Shown: positions 7,650-16,855, counted from the stretch's first letter. The stretch: 36,782 nt of DNA from Hydrogenophaga intermedia (GCF_000723405.1 NZ_CCAE010000044.1:1-36782); one strand, 5' to 3'. Made by a program: numbers and translations. The notes: generated by a model from the sequence alone, not told the origin.

Positions 7650-8600
7650 ATGGAGTTCTTCCGCATCCGCCGCGACATCCCGTTCATGCGGCACGCGATC
7701 GTGCTGAACGCGATCTCGTTCATCACCTTCCTGCTGGCCGTGTTCTTCCTGGTGACGCGCGGCCTGCACCTGTCGGTGGAATTCACCGGTGGCACCGTGG
7801 TCGAGGTCGCCTACGAGCAACCGGCCGACCTGGGTGCCGTGCGGCGCGTGGTCGAGGATCTGGGCTATCTTGAGGTGCCGGTGCAGAACTTCGGCAGCTC
7901 GCGCGACGTGCTGCTGCGCCTGCCCGTGCAGCAGGGCCAGACCTCGGGCCAGCAGGCCGAGGCCCTGTTCGCGGCGCTCAAGGCCCAGAACCCGGCCGTG
8001 GCGCTCAGCCGCACGGAGTTCGTGGGCCCGCAGGTGGGCGAGGAGCTGGTGCACAACGGCCTGATCGCGCTGGGCCTCGTGATCCTGGGCATCATCATCT
8101 ACCTCTCGCTGCGCTTCGAATGGAAGTACGCGGTCTCGGCCATCATCGCCAACCTGCACGACGTGGTCATCATCCTGGGCTTCTTCGCCTTCTTCCAGTG
8201 GGAGTTCTCGCTGGCCGTGCTGGCTGCCACCCTCGCGGTGCTGGGCTACTCGGTCAACGAATCGGTGGTCATCTTCGACCGCATCCGCGAAACCTTCCGG
8301 CGCCAGCGCAAGATGACGCCCGAGCAGGTGATCGACCACGCGATCACTTCGACCATCAGCCGCACCATCATCACCCACGGCTCGACGCAGATCATGGTGC
8401 TGTCCATGCTGCTCTTCGGTGGCCCCACGCTGTTCTACTTCTCCCTGGCGCTGACCATCGGCATCTGCTTCGGCATCTACTCGTCGGTGTTCGTGGCGGC
8501 GGCCATGGCGCTGTGGCTGGGCGTCAAGCGTGAAGACCTGATCAAACCCACCAAATCGGAAGGCGATCCGGACGATCCGAACGCTGGCGCCGTCGTGTAG
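7650..8600 (+). CDS. secF: Protein translocase subunit SecF
   Basis: The 316-aa partner of SecD in the inner-membrane proton-driven export motor. It has an N-terminal helix (about residues 18-38), the periplasmic domain beginning LSVEFTGGTVVEVAYEQP (about 45-62), and five C-terminal helices with the conserved YSVNESVVIFDRIRETFR segment (about 200-217) facing the proton path. The length is typical. The start ATG follows CCGGAGCCCACG, a fair binding site, 21 nt after the secD stop. The chain ends in an acidic cytoplasmic tail (EGDPDDPNAG). No gene follows closely in the same operon: the next one is 95 bp on and has its own promoter-like element. Confidence 0.97.
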   Translation: MEFFRIRRDIPFMRHAIVLNAISFITFLLAVFFLVTRGLHLSVEFTGGTVVEVAYEQPADLGAVRRVVEDLGYLEVPVQNFGSSRDVLLRLPVQQGQTSGQQAEALFAALKAQNPAVALSRTEFVGPQVGEELVHNGLIALGLVILGIIIYLSLRFEWKYAVSAIIANLHDVVIILGFFAFFQWEFSLAVLAATLAVLGYSVNESVVIFDRIRETFRRQRKMTPEQVIDHAITSTISRTIITHGSTQIMVLSMLLFGGPTLFYFSLALTIGICFGIYSSVFVAAAMALWLGVKREDLIKPTKSEGDPDDPNAGAVV

Positions 8601-8679
8601 TCCGTGGCGTCCTTGCCATACCAGGGCCGCCCAACGGCGGGGTCCAGGGGTCTCGCGGGCATGGATCGCGGGGTCTTCG

Positions 8680-8688
8680 TGTCATACT
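8680..8688 (+). promoter_or_regulatory. Extended -10 element immediately before the DUF1631 gene
   Basis: TGT followed by CATACT forms an extended -10 (TGn plus hexamer) at 8680-8688. Only 7 nt separate the hexamer from the ATG at 8696, so transcription would begin at or next to the start codon. No ribosome binding site is present, which fits a leaderless mRNA. Confidence 0.5.
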
Positions 8689-8695
8689 GAAACAC

Positions 8696-11122
8696 ATGGT
8701 GTCGCCGTCCCAACCGACCGGGTTTGCCCTTGCCCAGCAGGCGCGTGAGCGCCATGTGCTGCACGTGGGGCGGTCCCTGCCGGATCTGGCCAAGGCCATT
8801 GAACAGCGCCTCACCACCCTGCTTGACCAGCCCGGCACTTCGGTCGACGTGCAGATTCGCCGCGACACCTGGGCGGCCTTCAAGAAGCGGCAGTCGATGT
8901 GGATCGACGACTGCCGCACCGCCCTGAAGAAGCACCTCGCGGCGCGCGCCGGCCTCACCGAACCGGCCAGTCTTTCGGGACAACTCGAGCTGGTGGCCGA
9001 AGGCGCCATTGACGACCAGATCCTGGCCTCGCGGATGGCGATGCGAGTGCTCGACAAGACGTCCTCCGAACTCAACGAATTGCGGCTGCGCGTGCAGCAC
9101 CTGGAGCGGCGCACCGAACTCTCCAAGAGCGACATCCTGCTGCCCGACGTGCTTGCCCGGTTGCTGGTCGAGCAATGGAAGTCCGCAGGGCTCGAGCGCG
9201 ATGGCCTGGCACTGGTGCAGGACCACATTGCCCCCATGCTGGGCGCGATCCTGCTCGATGGCTACAAGGCCGCCAACGCGTACCTCATCGCCAACGGTGT
9301 CATGGAAACGATCGATCTGCAGTCGCTGGTGCGCCGCAGCCCTTCCAGCACGAGTGGCGCGGTGCCCACCACCCGGCCTGGTCCGGCCAGCGGCCCGACC
9401 ACGGGCGGTGGTTTGCACACCCCGTTTCGTCGCGTGCAGGAACCGGGCCGCCCCGGTGCCAATGGGTCGGCGCCCGGCCAGGCGGGCGGTGGGGCAACCC
9501 CCTCGGGCATGGGCCAGCCCCCCTCGGGCGGACGAGGCGCTCAGCACAGCGGTTATCCCGGCTCCTCCGGCATGGGCGTGCATGACGAAACGCGCATGCT
9601 CACGGGCACGTCGCCCCTGGCCCGTGCGCGCATGCGAGCGCAAGGGGTCGTGGGCCGTTTGCGACGCATGCTGCTCGACCACGTCGGCCCCGAGTTCGAG
9701 GCGACCGAGATCATTCCGCCGTCGCCCGCGCTGCAGCAGGCCATGGCGCGGCAGGTGTCCTTCCCGAGCACGGGTTCCGGCCTCGGCGCGGCACCCACGG
9801 GCGGTGGGGCGGTCTATGTGGATGCCGGCACGGTCGAGCGCACGGCGGTGGCGCTGCGTGAGCGCACCCAGGAGCTCAAGCAGGCGGCGTCCACGCCCAG
9901 CGAGAAGGCCACCATCGAGGTGGTTGCGCTGATGTTCCAGGCCATTTTGGCCGAGGAGCGCATTCCGCCCAGCATTCGCGTGTGGTTCGCCCGTCTGCAG
10001 ATTCCCGTGCTGCGCGTGGCCCTGGCCGAGCCCGAGTTCTTCAGTGCCCTGCAGCACCCCGCGCGCCGGCTGATCGACCGCATGGGCTCTTGCGTGATGG
10101 GATTCGAGTCCAACGTCGGCTCGGCCGCGCTGGAGGCCGAGATCAAGCGCGTGGTGCAAGTGATCGAGCAGTACCCCGAAACCGGGCGCCGCGTGTTCCA
10201 GCTCGTCTACGACGAATTCCAGAAGTTTCTGTCCACCTACCTGAGCGAACAGAGCAACGCCAGCCGCTTCGTGAGCGTGGCCCAGCAGGTCGAGCAGAAG
10301 GAGACGCTGTCGGTGCAGTACACCATCGAGCTGCGCAAGCTGCTCGACGACGTGCCGGTGCGAGCCGAAGTGCGCGACTTTCTGTTCAAGGTCTGGGTCG
10401 ACGTGCTGGCAGTGGCCAGCGTCAAGCACGGCGTCAAGCACCCGGACACGCAGGCACTCAAGCAGGCCGCATCCGACCTGCTCTGGGCCGCGAGCGCCAA
10501 ACCCAGCCGCGACGACCGCGCGCGCGTCATCCAGCAGTTGCCCGGCATCCTGCAGCGCCTGCGCCAGGGCATGAGCCTGCTGGGTTTTCCCCAGGGCCTG
10601 CAGGATCAGCACATCAAGTCCGTGAGCGACACGCTGGCCGACGCCTTCATGTCGCGCACCGAGTCCATCGCCCAGAGCCAGCTCGACGCCTTGTCCAAAC
10701 GCCTGGCCAACCTCGAGGACTACCTGCCCGAAGGTGGTGTCGGTGACTTCGATCTCAACGCCGACAGCATCGAGCTCATCACCGGTGTGGACGCCAGCAA
10801 CATCGAGGTCATCAACCAGGGCGGCAGCCAGCCCAACGAGGCCATGCGCGCCTGGGCCGTGGAACTGCAGATTGGCTCGTGGTTCGGTCTCGACCACAAC
10901 GGCAAGCTCGGCAGCGTGCAACTGGCCTGGCGCAGCCAGCACGGCCAGTTGTACCTGTTCGTGAGCAACGGGGGGCGCTGCTACCTCATGCCGGCCACGC
11001 GCGTGGCGGCGTACCTGCAGGCCGGGCTGCTGGTGCCCAGCGAGGACGAAGCACTCACCGTGCGCGCCACGCGCGAGGCGCTGGCCAAGCTCGACGCCAA
11101 TCCCGAGCGCCTGCTGGCCTGA
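8696..11122 (+). CDS. DUF1631 family protein
   Basis: An 808-residue protein that I recognise as the DUF1631 family, which is widespread in beta- and gammaproteobacteria and has no settled function. Residues about 1-210 are helical and charged. Residues about 212-295 are a low-complexity linker rich in Gly, Pro and Ser (GPTTGGG, GGRGAQHSGY). The long middle is helical (LRRMLLDHVGPEFEATE, YDEFQKFLSTYLSEQ). The end (about 715-775: VELQIGSWFGLDHNG, then VQLAWRSQHGQLYLFV and RCYLMPATRV) is a small beta domain reminiscent of PilZ-like cyclic-di-GMP modules, but I do not see a clear RxxxR motif. No membrane segment or signal peptide is visible, so it is probably cytoplasmic. The start follows a -10 element with no ribosome binding site. 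It is convergent with dprA, 22 nt apart. Confidence 0.85.
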   Translation: MVSPSQPTGFALAQQARERHVLHVGRSLPDLAKAIEQRLTTLLDQPGTSVDVQIRRDTWAAFKKRQSMWIDDCRTALKKHLAARAGLTEPASLSGQLELVAEGAIDDQILASRMAMRVLDKTSSELNELRLRVQHLERRTELSKSDILLPDVLARLLVEQWKSAGLERDGLALVQDHIAPMLGAILLDGYKAANAYLIANGVMETIDLQSLVRRSPSSTSGAVPTTRPGPASGPTTGGGLHTPFRRVQEPGRPGANGSAPGQAGGGATPSGMGQPPSGGRGAQHSGYPGSSGMGVHDETRMLTGTSPLARARMRAQGVVGRLRRMLLDHVGPEFEATEIIPPSPALQQAMARQVSFPSTGSGLGAAPTGGGAVYVDAGTVERTAVALRERTQELKQAASTPSEKATIEVVALMFQAILAEERIPPSIRVWFARLQIPVLRVALAEPEFFSALQHPARRLIDRMGSCVMGFESNVGSAALEAEIKRVVQVIEQYPETGRRVFQLVYDEFQKFLSTYLSEQSNASRFVSVAQQVEQKETLSVQYTIELRKLLDDVPVRAEVRDFLFKVWVDVLAVASVKHGVKHPDTQALKQAASDLLWAASAKPSRDDRARVIQQLPGILQRLRQGMSLLGFPQGLQDQHIKSVSDTLADAFMSRTESIAQSQLDALSKRLANLEDYLPEGGVGDFDLNADSIELITGVDASNIEVINQGGSQPNEAMRAWAVELQIGSWFGLDHNGKLGSVQLAWRSQHGQLYLFVSNGGRCYLMPATRVAAYLQAGLLVPSEDEALTVRATREALAKLDANPERLLA

Positions 11123-11144
11123 AGTCCACCGTCTGCGGCGCGGC

Positions 11145-12248
11145 TCAGCCCTGCGCCACGCGCTGCACCAGCCCGCCCGGCAGGCGCGCCACCACACCCT
11201 GCAGTTCCAGTTCGAGCAATTGCGCCTGCAAGGCGCTGGTGGGCAGCCCCGTGCGTGCGAGCAGGGCATCGAGGCTCACAGGGTCATGGCCCAATGCGTC
11301 GAGCAGTTCGCCCTCCGTGGCGCAGGCCTGGGTCGGCGGATCGCCGTCCGTGCGCGGGGTTGGGTCCGCCAGCCGAAGCTCTTCCAGCACGTCCTGCGCC
11401 GACTCCACCAGTTTGGCGCCCTGACGGATCAGGGCATGGCAGCCGCGCGACTGAGGCGAATGGATGGATCCGGGAATGGCGAACACTTCGCGCCCCTGCT
11501 CGGTGGCCAGGCGGGCCGTGATCAACGAGCCCGACTGCAGGGCCGCTTCGACCACCAGCGTGCCCATCGACAGGCCCGCGATCACGCGGTTGCGCTGCGG
11601 GAAGTTCTGCGCCAGCGGCGGCGTGCCCAATGGGTACTCGCTAAGCATGGCACCTTGCGCGACGATGCGGTGGGCCAGATCGCGGTGGCGACTGGGGTAG
11701 ACGCGGTCGAGCCCAGTGCCCACCACGGCCAGCGTGACGCCGCCCGCACGCAGCGCGCCCTCGTGCGCGGCGCCATCGACTCCCAGCGCCAGGCCCGAGA
11801 CGATGCACAAACCCGAGGCCGCCAGCGATTGCGCGAAGGCCGCGGCGTTCTGCGCGCCCTGTGGCGTGGGGTTGCGGCTGCCGACGACGGCGAGCCGCTG
11901 CGGGTGGGCCAGCGCGTCGAGGCGGCCATGAACGAACAGCATCAGTGGCGGATCGGCCGTGTCCAGCAGGGACGCGGGGTAGCGCGGGTCGGCCAGGGTG
12001 ATCACGTGGCGCGCGTTGTCCTGTGCCAGCCAGCGCTCGTGCGCGCTCAATGCCGCGTCGAAGCCTTCTGGCGGCCAAGCCATGGCCTTGGCCAGTGAGG
12101 ACTCCACCACGCCATCCCAGCTGTCAGAGGGTCGGGCCCAGATCGTCTCGGGCAGTCCAAAGGCGGCCAGCAACTGCCGGGCCGTGGTGCGGCCCAGGCC
12201 CGGCGTCAGGAGCAGCCGCAGCCAGGCGGCCAGCTCGTCACGCGGCAT
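11145..12248 (-). CDS. dprA: DNA-processing protein DprA (Smf)
   Basis: DprA (367 aa) binds incoming single-stranded DNA during natural transformation and loads RecA. The N-terminal part (about residues 1-75) is SAM/helix-hairpin-like (LLLTPGLGRTTARQLLAAFG). The central Rossmann domain (about 80-295) carries VVGSRNPTPQG, SGLALGVDGAAHEGAL, QRNRVIAGLS and LITARLATEQGREVFAIPG, all family signatures. The C-terminus (about 310-365, LDALLARTGLPTSALQAQL) is the winged-helix extension common in Gram-negative DprA. The length is normal and nothing is missing. It starts 5 nt after the LysM gene stop, so the two form one transcript. DprA is also kept in many non-competent species, so this does not prove transformability. 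Confidence 0.95.
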   Translation of the reverse strand: MPRDELAAWLRLLLTPGLGRTTARQLLAAFGLPETIWARPSDSWDGVVESSLAKAMAWPPEGFDAALSAHERWLAQDNARHVITLADPRYPASLLDTADPPLMLFVHGRLDALAHPQRLAVVGSRNPTPQGAQNAAAFAQSLAASGLCIVSGLALGVDGAAHEGALRAGGVTLAVVGTGLDRVYPSRHRDLAHRIVAQGAMLSEYPLGTPPLAQNFPQRNRVIAGLSMGTLVVEAALQSGSLITARLATEQGREVFAIPGSIHSPQSRGCHALIRQGAKLVESAQDVLEELRLADPTPRTDGDPPTQACATEGELLDALGHDPVSLDALLARTGLPTSALQAQLLELELQGVVARLPGGLVQRVAQG

Positions 12249-12253
12249 CGGGA

Positions 12254-13483
12254 TCAGGGATTGACGAAGCGGTCGCCGACCTGCACGCCATCGGCGATTT
12301 CGAGCACGATGGCGTAGGAGACGCGGTCGAAGGTGCGGAACACCATCATGAGCCCGTTGCGTTCGCCGGGCAGGCGGATGTCGGGTCGAGCGGTGTCGGT
12401 GGTGTCCTTGACGATGTTGCTCTCGCGCAGAAGGGCCAGCACGTGGCCGGGCTCCAGGCCGTTCTGCTTGCCACGGTTGATGGCCACCACCATGTTCTGC
12501 GCGGCATAGGTCACGGCGTTGCCGTACACCGAGACGATCTGGCCGGATTGCGGGCCTTGGGGTGCGCGAGGCACGAAGTTGAGGAACTCGCGCGGCGGCT
12601 CGGGCAGCAGGCGGTCGCCCACGCGCATTTCTTCCTTCGCCACGGTGATGTCGATGCCGGCTGGCACGATCTCTTCGACCTTGTTGCCCTTGGCGTCCAG
12701 GCCTTCGCGGCGGCGCTCGTTGGAGACCACATTGGCCTTGCCCACGTAGTGCGCTTCGTAGCCCAGGACCTCGTTCGTGGTGGGATCGCGCAGCGGCGTG
12801 GCGTTGCGGAACACCCGGTAGCCGATGGAGCGGCCGTCGACCACGGCCAGTGGCTCCGCGTTGGGCTGATCACCCGAGACCGAGCGTGCGTAGGCACGGT
12901 CGCCGCGGCTGAGCAACACGCGGTTTTCCGGCGTGGCCACAATGCGGGGCGCGCGGTTGATCGTGTTCTCGTCGACGATGAGCGGCTCGGTCAGGAAGGA
13001 CTCGATGGTCTGAAGCGAGATCGGCGGAATAGCCGTGTCGGACAGCGATTCGTAGCGCGTGCGCGGTGATACCTTGACGGTGCCGGGTTCGCCGCCGGGC
13101 CCGCGCGTGCTGAGCGTGGCACGGCCGTTGGCCTTGATGAGGTACAGCATCTGCCCTGGGTAGATGCGGTGCGGGTTCTTGATGTCGTCGAGGTTCATGC
13201 CCCACAGCTCGGGCCAGCGCCATTGGCTTCGCAGGAAGATGCCCGAGATGGCCCACAGCGTGTCGCCGCTCTTGACCGTGTAGCTGTCGGGGGCGTTGGG
13301 GGCGAGTTCGGAGAGCGGCACGCCGGTCTGGGCGACCTGGTTGGCGGTGGCGCGCTGGCCGGGGGTGACGGGGTAGCGCTGCTCGGCCGGAATGACCGTA
13401 CTTTGCGCAAAGGCCGCCTGTGCGGCGCAGGCCAGGCCGACGGCGCTGGCAATGGTGGAGATCAGGCGGGTGTTCGATCGCAT
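12254..13483 (-). CDS. Exported LysM-domain protein
   Basis: The product is 409 aa from ATG 13483, where an AGGGG lies upstream and a signal peptide begins (residues 1-26, ending AQAAFA). After a short spacer, residues about 66-116 form one LysM peptidoglycan-binding domain (YTVKSGDTLWAIS, ending IYPGQMLYL). The remaining 290 residues show no family I can name but contain repeated beta-like segments (RIVATPENRVLLSRGDRAYA, MMVFRTFDRVSYAIVL). It probably sits in the periplasm on the cell wall. The pairing LysM-dprA divergent from def-fmt is common in betaproteobacteria. A longer frame continues upstream to 14257 but lies antisense to def and is not used. Confidence 0.9.
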   Translation of the reverse strand: MRSNTRLISTIASAVGLACAAQAAFAQSTVIPAEQRYPVTPGQRATANQVAQTGVPLSELAPNAPDSYTVKSGDTLWAISGIFLRSQWRWPELWGMNLDDIKNPHRIYPGQMLYLIKANGRATLSTRGPGGEPGTVKVSPRTRYESLSDTAIPPISLQTIESFLTEPLIVDENTINRAPRIVATPENRVLLSRGDRAYARSVSGDQPNAEPLAVVDGRSIGYRVFRNATPLRDPTTNEVLGYEAHYVGKANVVSNERRREGLDAKGNKVEEIVPAGIDITVAKEEMRVGDRLLPEPPREFLNFVPRAPQGPQSGQIVSVYGNAVTYAAQNMVVAINRGKQNGLEPGHVLALLRESNIVKDTTDTARPDIRLPGERNGLMMVFRTFDRVSYAIVLEIADGVQVGDRFVNP

Positions 13484-13631
13484 GTTCGGGGGCCCCTGGG
13501 CGGCTGCCGTCGGCCAGTGCGATGACGCCGTATGAGTCGGCGTCTCGATCGTGGCCTGGGGCGCGCGAGTCTTGACAAAGCGCGTTGGATTCTGCGCGCA
13601 AGCCTTTGATTGCGCAATGTTTCTGGCGGCC

Positions 13632-13660
13632 CGCCATTTCGCGTCGTCGCGAAAGTGGCG
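13632..13660. other. Hairpin or dyad in the LysM-def divergent promoter region
   Basis: TTTCGCG (13637-13643) and CGCGAAA (13648-13654) are perfect 7-bp arms around TCGT, extended outward by CGCCA/TGGCG with a single bulged G. A separate 10-bp palindrome ATTGCGCAAT lies at 13609-13618, and TTGACA occurs at 13572-13577 with no good -10 at the right distance. This 273-bp gap must hold promoters for both directions; no coding sequence is seen in it. Confidence 0.4.
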
Positions 13661-13756
13661 AAAATAGCGACATCGGTTTCCGCCTGTCAGCGTGCCACTG
13701 CCTGCCGTCGCCGCTGGACCCAACGGAGACCTCTTGCGACACTGCTTCATCGATTC

Positions 13757-14278
13757 ATGAGCGCCCCCGACACACTGCCGATCCTGCACTACCCCGATCC
13801 CCGCCTGCACACCGTGGCCAAGCCCGTGGCGGCGGTGGACGAGCGCATCCGCGCGCTCATTCCGCGCATGCTGGCCACCATGTACGAGGCCAACGGCATC
13901 GGCTTGGCCGCGACGCAGGTCGACGTGCACGAGCGGCTGATCGTGATCGACGTCAGTGAGTCGCGCGACCGGCCGATGGTGCTGATCAACCCGGTGATCG
14001 AATGGGCCAGCCCCGAGACGCGCAAGGGCGAAGAGGGCTGCCTGTCGGTTCCCGGCATTTACGACGGCGTGGAGCGTTCGGTGGGGGTGCGCGTGCGCGC
14101 GCTCGACGGCGAGGGCGTGGAGCGTACGATCGAGGCCGAAGGCATGCTGGCCGTGTGCATCCAGCACGAGATGGACCACCTCATGGGCAAGGTCTTTGTG
14201 GAGTACCTCTCCCCGCTCAAGCGCAACCGGATCAAATCGAAGCTCGTGAAAGCCCAACGGGAAGCCCTGCGCGCATGA
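13757..14278 (+). CDS. def: Peptide deformylase
   Basis: A 173-aa metalloenzyme that removes the formyl group from the N-terminal methionine of new proteins. All three catalytic motifs are intact: GIGLAATQ (residues 47-54), EGCLSVPG (93-100, metal ligand C95) and QHEMDH (136-141, ligands H137 and H141, catalytic E138). The length fits the usual 165-180. The ATG at 13757 gives the standard opening with ILHYPDPRL. Its binding site is poor, since GGAG lies about 30 nt upstream, so initiation may be unusual. It heads a compact run: its TGA overlaps the lipoprotein ATG by four bases, then come fmt, azlC and azlD. Pairing with fmt is functional: Fmt adds the formyl group that Def removes. Confidence 0.96.
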   Translation: MSAPDTLPILHYPDPRLHTVAKPVAAVDERIRALIPRMLATMYEANGIGLAATQVDVHERLIVIDVSESRDRPMVLINPVIEWASPETRKGEEGCLSVPGIYDGVERSVGVRVRALDGEGVERTIEAEGMLAVCIQHEMDHLMGKVFVEYLSPLKRNRIKSKLVKAQREALRA

Positions 14279-14769
14279 ACCTCTCCTCCGCCCTGCGCTG
14301 CCTCTGCCTGCTGGCCCTCGTGTGGCTGGCGGGATGCGCGGGCATGCCCGAGCGGCTGCAAGCCGGCACGCCGCGCGCGCAGGTGATCGACCAACTGGGC
14401 CCGCCCAGCGCCGAGTACGCGCTGGCGGATGGTGCGCGCCTGCAGTACTCGCGCCAGCCGCTGGGCCGTCAGGTGTACAACCTCGACTTCGACACCAACG
14501 GCCGACTCCGCAGCGTCGTGCAGGTGCTCGACATCAACTGGATGCTCAAGAACATCGCGGTCGACCGCTGGACGCGCGACGACGTGCTGCGCCACCTGGG
14601 CCGGCCCGCGCTGGTCGAGCGCGTGGCGCGTTTCGATGGCGACATCTGGACATACCGCTTCTCCGAGAACAACAACGACCGGCTCGCGCACGTGCACATC
14701 GATCGCGCCGGTGTGGTGCGCAAGCTCATCTTCCTGGATGAGCACATCCCACCGTCCGATCGCCTCTGA
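14275..14769 (+). CDS. Lipoprotein with two BamE/SmpA-like repeats
   Basis: A 164-aa predicted outer-membrane lipoprotein. The signal sequence ends in the lipobox LAGC, making C21 the lipidated residue. Two related units follow. Residues about 31-85 ([17 protein letters not shown], then LDFDTNGRL) and about 100-155 ([17 protein letters not shown], then [16 protein letters not shown]) each look like the small alpha-beta fold of BamE/SmpA/OmlA proteins: a T-R-x-x-V-xx-xLG-P opening, then strands ending in Phe/Asp and Gly. True BamE has one unit, so this is probably a BamE-like paralogue rather than BamE itself. The ATGA overlap with def means translational coupling; fmt follows after 35 nt. Its role is inferred as envelope-related only. 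Confidence 0.85.
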   Translation: MNLSSALRCLCLLALVWLAGCAGMPERLQAGTPRAQVIDQLGPPSAEYALADGARLQYSRQPLGRQVYNLDFDTNGRLRSVVQVLDINWMLKNIAVDRWTRDDVLRHLGRPALVERVARFDGDIWTYRFSENNNDRLAHVHIDRAGVVRKLIFLDEHIPPSDRL

Positions 14770-14804
14770 CCTCTCGCCGGCCATCGCGGCCCGGCCCGTT
14801 CCCG

Positions 14805-15761
14805 ATGAAACTCATCTTCGCCGGCACGCCGGCATTCGCGCGTGTCGCGCTGGAACGCCTGCTGGCCGCAGGCTTCGGCGTTCCCCTGGTGCTCACCCAG
14901 CCCGACCGGCCCGCCGGGCGCGGGATGAAGCTGCAGGCCTCGCCGGTGAAAGCGCTCGCGCTGGAGCGCGGCATCGCCGTGTCGCAGCCGCGCAGCCTGA
15001 GGCTGGACGGCAAGTACCCTGAAGACGCCATGGCCGCGCGCGCCGCGATCGACGCGGCGCAGGCCGATGTGATGGTGGTGGCGGCCTACGGGCTGATCCT
15101 GCCGCGCTGGGTGCTGGACACGCCGCGGCTCGGCTGCCTCAACATCCACGCCTCTCTGCTGCCGCGTTGGCGCGGCGCGGCACCCATCCACCGCGCGATC
15201 GAAGCGGGCGACGCCGAGACCGGCATCACCATCATGCAGATGGACGATGGCCTGGACACCGGTGACATGCTCTTGCGCGAGCGCATTGCCATTCGCGACA
15301 GCGACACCACTGACACGCTGCACGATCGCCTGGCCGTGCTCGGCGGGCGCCTCATCGTCGAGGCGCTGGAGATGGCGGCCTGCGGGGGCCTGCACGCCGA
15401 GCCGCAACCGCAGGAGGGCGTGACCTACGCGCACAAGATCGAGAAGGCCGAGGCCGCGATCGACTGGACGCAGCCGGCGGCCGCGATCGCGCGGCGCGTG
15501 CGTGCGTTCGATCCCTTCCCCGGCGCGCACACCACCCACGCGCGCGAGACGATCAAGGTCTGGGCGGCAGAGGCTCTGCCCGGCAACGGCCGGGCGGGCG
15601 AGGCGCTGGCGGTCGAACCCGAGGGCATCACCGTGGCCTGTGGCGAAGGCGCGCTGCGCCTGACGGTGTTGCAGCGCGCGGGCGGCAAGCGCCTGCCCGC
15701 GGCCGATTTCCTGCGCGGTTTCGCGCTGGCGCCCGGTGAGGTGCTGGGAGGCGGCGCGTGA
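14805..15761 (+). CDS. fmt: Methionyl-tRNA formyltransferase
   Basis: A 318-aa cytoplasmic enzyme that formylates initiator methionyl-tRNA using 10-formyl-tetrahydrofolate. The N-terminal Rossmann domain begins MKLIFAGTP and carries the formyl-transfer residues N113 and H115 in [19 protein letters not shown], and the conserved aspartate in [10 protein letters not shown] (D151/D154). The C-terminal OB-like domain (about 210-315) begins near [15 protein letters not shown]. The length is normal. It works in sequence with def, encoded two genes upstream. Its stop overlaps the GTG start of azlC (GTGA), so the transporter genes are translated from the same message. Confidence 0.97.
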   Translation: MKLIFAGTPAFARVALERLLAAGFGVPLVLTQPDRPAGRGMKLQASPVKALALERGIAVSQPRSLRLDGKYPEDAMAARAAIDAAQADVMVVAAYGLILPRWVLDTPRLGCLNIHASLLPRWRGAAPIHRAIEAGDAETGITIMQMDDGLDTGDMLLRERIAIRDSDTTDTLHDRLAVLGGRLIVEALEMAACGGLHAEPQPQEGVTYAHKIEKAEAAIDWTQPAAAIARRVRAFDPFPGAHTTHARETIKVWAAEALPGNGRAGEALAVEPEGITVACGEGALRLTVLQRAGGKRLPAADFLRGFALAPGEVLGGGA

Positions 15762-16501
15762 TCCTTTTCCTCAAACGCGAGCACCGCGCGCATCCCGAGT
15801 ACTTCGAAGGCATCCGTGACCAGTTCTCCGTGGCCATGGGCATCAGCGCCTGGGGCCTCATGACCGGTGTGGCCATGATGCAGTCGGGCCTCTCGGCGCT
15901 GGAGGCGGTACTGATGACGCTGATCGTCTACGCGGGCAGCGCACAACTCGCCGCCATTCCCATGATGGCGGCGGGCGCGCCGTTGTGGGTGATCCTGGCG
16001 GCGGCCTTCTGTGTCAACCTGCGCTTCGTGGTGTTCTCGGCCCACCTGCGGCCGTACCTCATGCACATGCCACGCTGGGAACGCCTGGCCAGTGGTTATG
16101 TCACCGGCGACCTGAGCTACGTGTTCTTCGCGCGCCGCTACCCGCACCCCAGCGACGACCCGAAAGAGCGGGCCGCGCAGCAGGCTTACCTGATGGGCAA
16201 CTGCGCCGTGAACTACGCTGCCTGGATGGGCTCGAGCCTGCTGGGCGTGGCCTTGGCCAATGCCATTCCGCTGGCGTGGGGGCTGGGCTTCGCAGGCATC
16301 CTGGCGCTGCTGGGCGTCATGTGCTCGCTCGCCACCTCGCGGCTGCGCATGGTGTCGGCGGGCGTGGCGGGTGCCGCCGCCGTGGTGGCCTTCGCGCTGC
16401 CGCTCAAGCTCAACATCCTGGTGGCCATCGCCTGCGCGGTGGCGCTGTGCCTGGCGCTTGAGCCACTGCGCCCCGCGCGTGGAGGGACCGGCCATGCTTG
16501 A
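15758..16501 (+). CDS. azlC: AzlC-family branched-chain amino acid permease subunit
   Basis: The product is 247 aa from a GTG that overlaps the fmt stop as GTGA. It is a polytopic inner-membrane protein with about six to seven helices, and contains the family segments [33 protein letters not shown] and [18 protein letters not shown]. AzlC proteins form the large subunit of AzlCD exporters (known from Bacillus azaleucine resistance and BrnFE), which move branched-chain amino acids outward. The partner azlD starts inside its 3' end with an 8-nt overlap. Co-transcription with def-fmt is by overlap and probably incidental to function. The substrate here is inferred from family only. Confidence 0.92.
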   Translation: MILFLKREHRAHPEYFEGIRDQFSVAMGISAWGLMTGVAMMQSGLSALEAVLMTLIVYAGSAQLAAIPMMAAGAPLWVILAAAFCVNLRFVVFSAHLRPYLMHMPRWERLASGYVTGDLSYVFFARRYPHPSDDPKERAAQQAYLMGNCAVNYAAWMGSSLLGVALANAIPLAWGLGFAGILALLGVMCSLATSRLRMVSAGVAGAAAVVAFALPLKLNILVAIACAVALCLALEPLRPARGGTGHA

Positions 16502-16829
16502 CCTCGACCCCTGGACGCTGCTGACCATTCTGGCCCTGGGCGTGGTCACCGTGATCACGCGCGGCTTCTTCTTCCTGTCCGACAAACCCTGGACGCTGCC
16601 GCACTGGGCGCAGCGCGGCCTGCAGTACGCGCCCATCGCCGCGTTGTCGGCCGTGGTCGTGCCCGAGGTGGTGATGAGCCACGGCGCGCTCGTGAGCACG
16701 TGGCAGGACGCGCGCCTGTATGGTGCACTCGCGGGCGCGGCCTGGTTTTTCTGGCGCGGTGGCGTGCTCGGCACCATCGTGGCCGGCATGACGGTGTACC
16801 TGCCGCTGCACATCGGCCTGGGCTGGTAA
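16494..16829 (+). CDS. azlD: AzlD-family small permease subunit
   Basis: The 111-aa small partner of AzlC in a two-component amino acid exporter. It has four predicted membrane helices (LLTILALGVVTVITRGFFF; LQYAPIAALSAVVVPEV; ARLYGALAGAAWFFW; LGTIVAGMTVYLPLHIG). The segment TVITRGFFFL matches the conserved arginine-containing first helix of the family. ATG 16494 overlaps azlC by 8 nt, which forces coupled translation and supports this start over upstream in-frame codons. It is the last gene of the run that begins with def. A minus-strand gene converges 26 nt downstream with no strong terminator between them. Confidence 0.92.
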   Translation: MLDLDPWTLLTILALGVVTVITRGFFFLSDKPWTLPHWAQRGLQYAPIAALSAVVVPEVVMSHGALVSTWQDARLYGALAGAAWFFWRGGVLGTIVAGMTVYLPLHIGLGW

Positions 16830-16855
16830 GCCGCGCGTGGTGCCTCAGCGGTGGC

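Noticed and set aside
5619..8378. A 919-codon antisense frame opposite secD-secF
   Set aside because: Same kind of GC-driven frame; secD and secF are certain on the plus strand.
11123..11144. Terminator between the convergent DUF1631 and dprA genes
   Set aside because: The 22-bp gap holds no stem; none can be supported.
8477..11269. A 930-codon antisense frame opposite the DUF1631 gene
   Set aside because: No family, and compositional bias is that of a shadow of the DUF1631 codons.
13484..14257. N-terminal extension of the LysM protein
   Set aside because: It is antisense to def and precedes a clear signal peptide, so the short start at 13483 is used.
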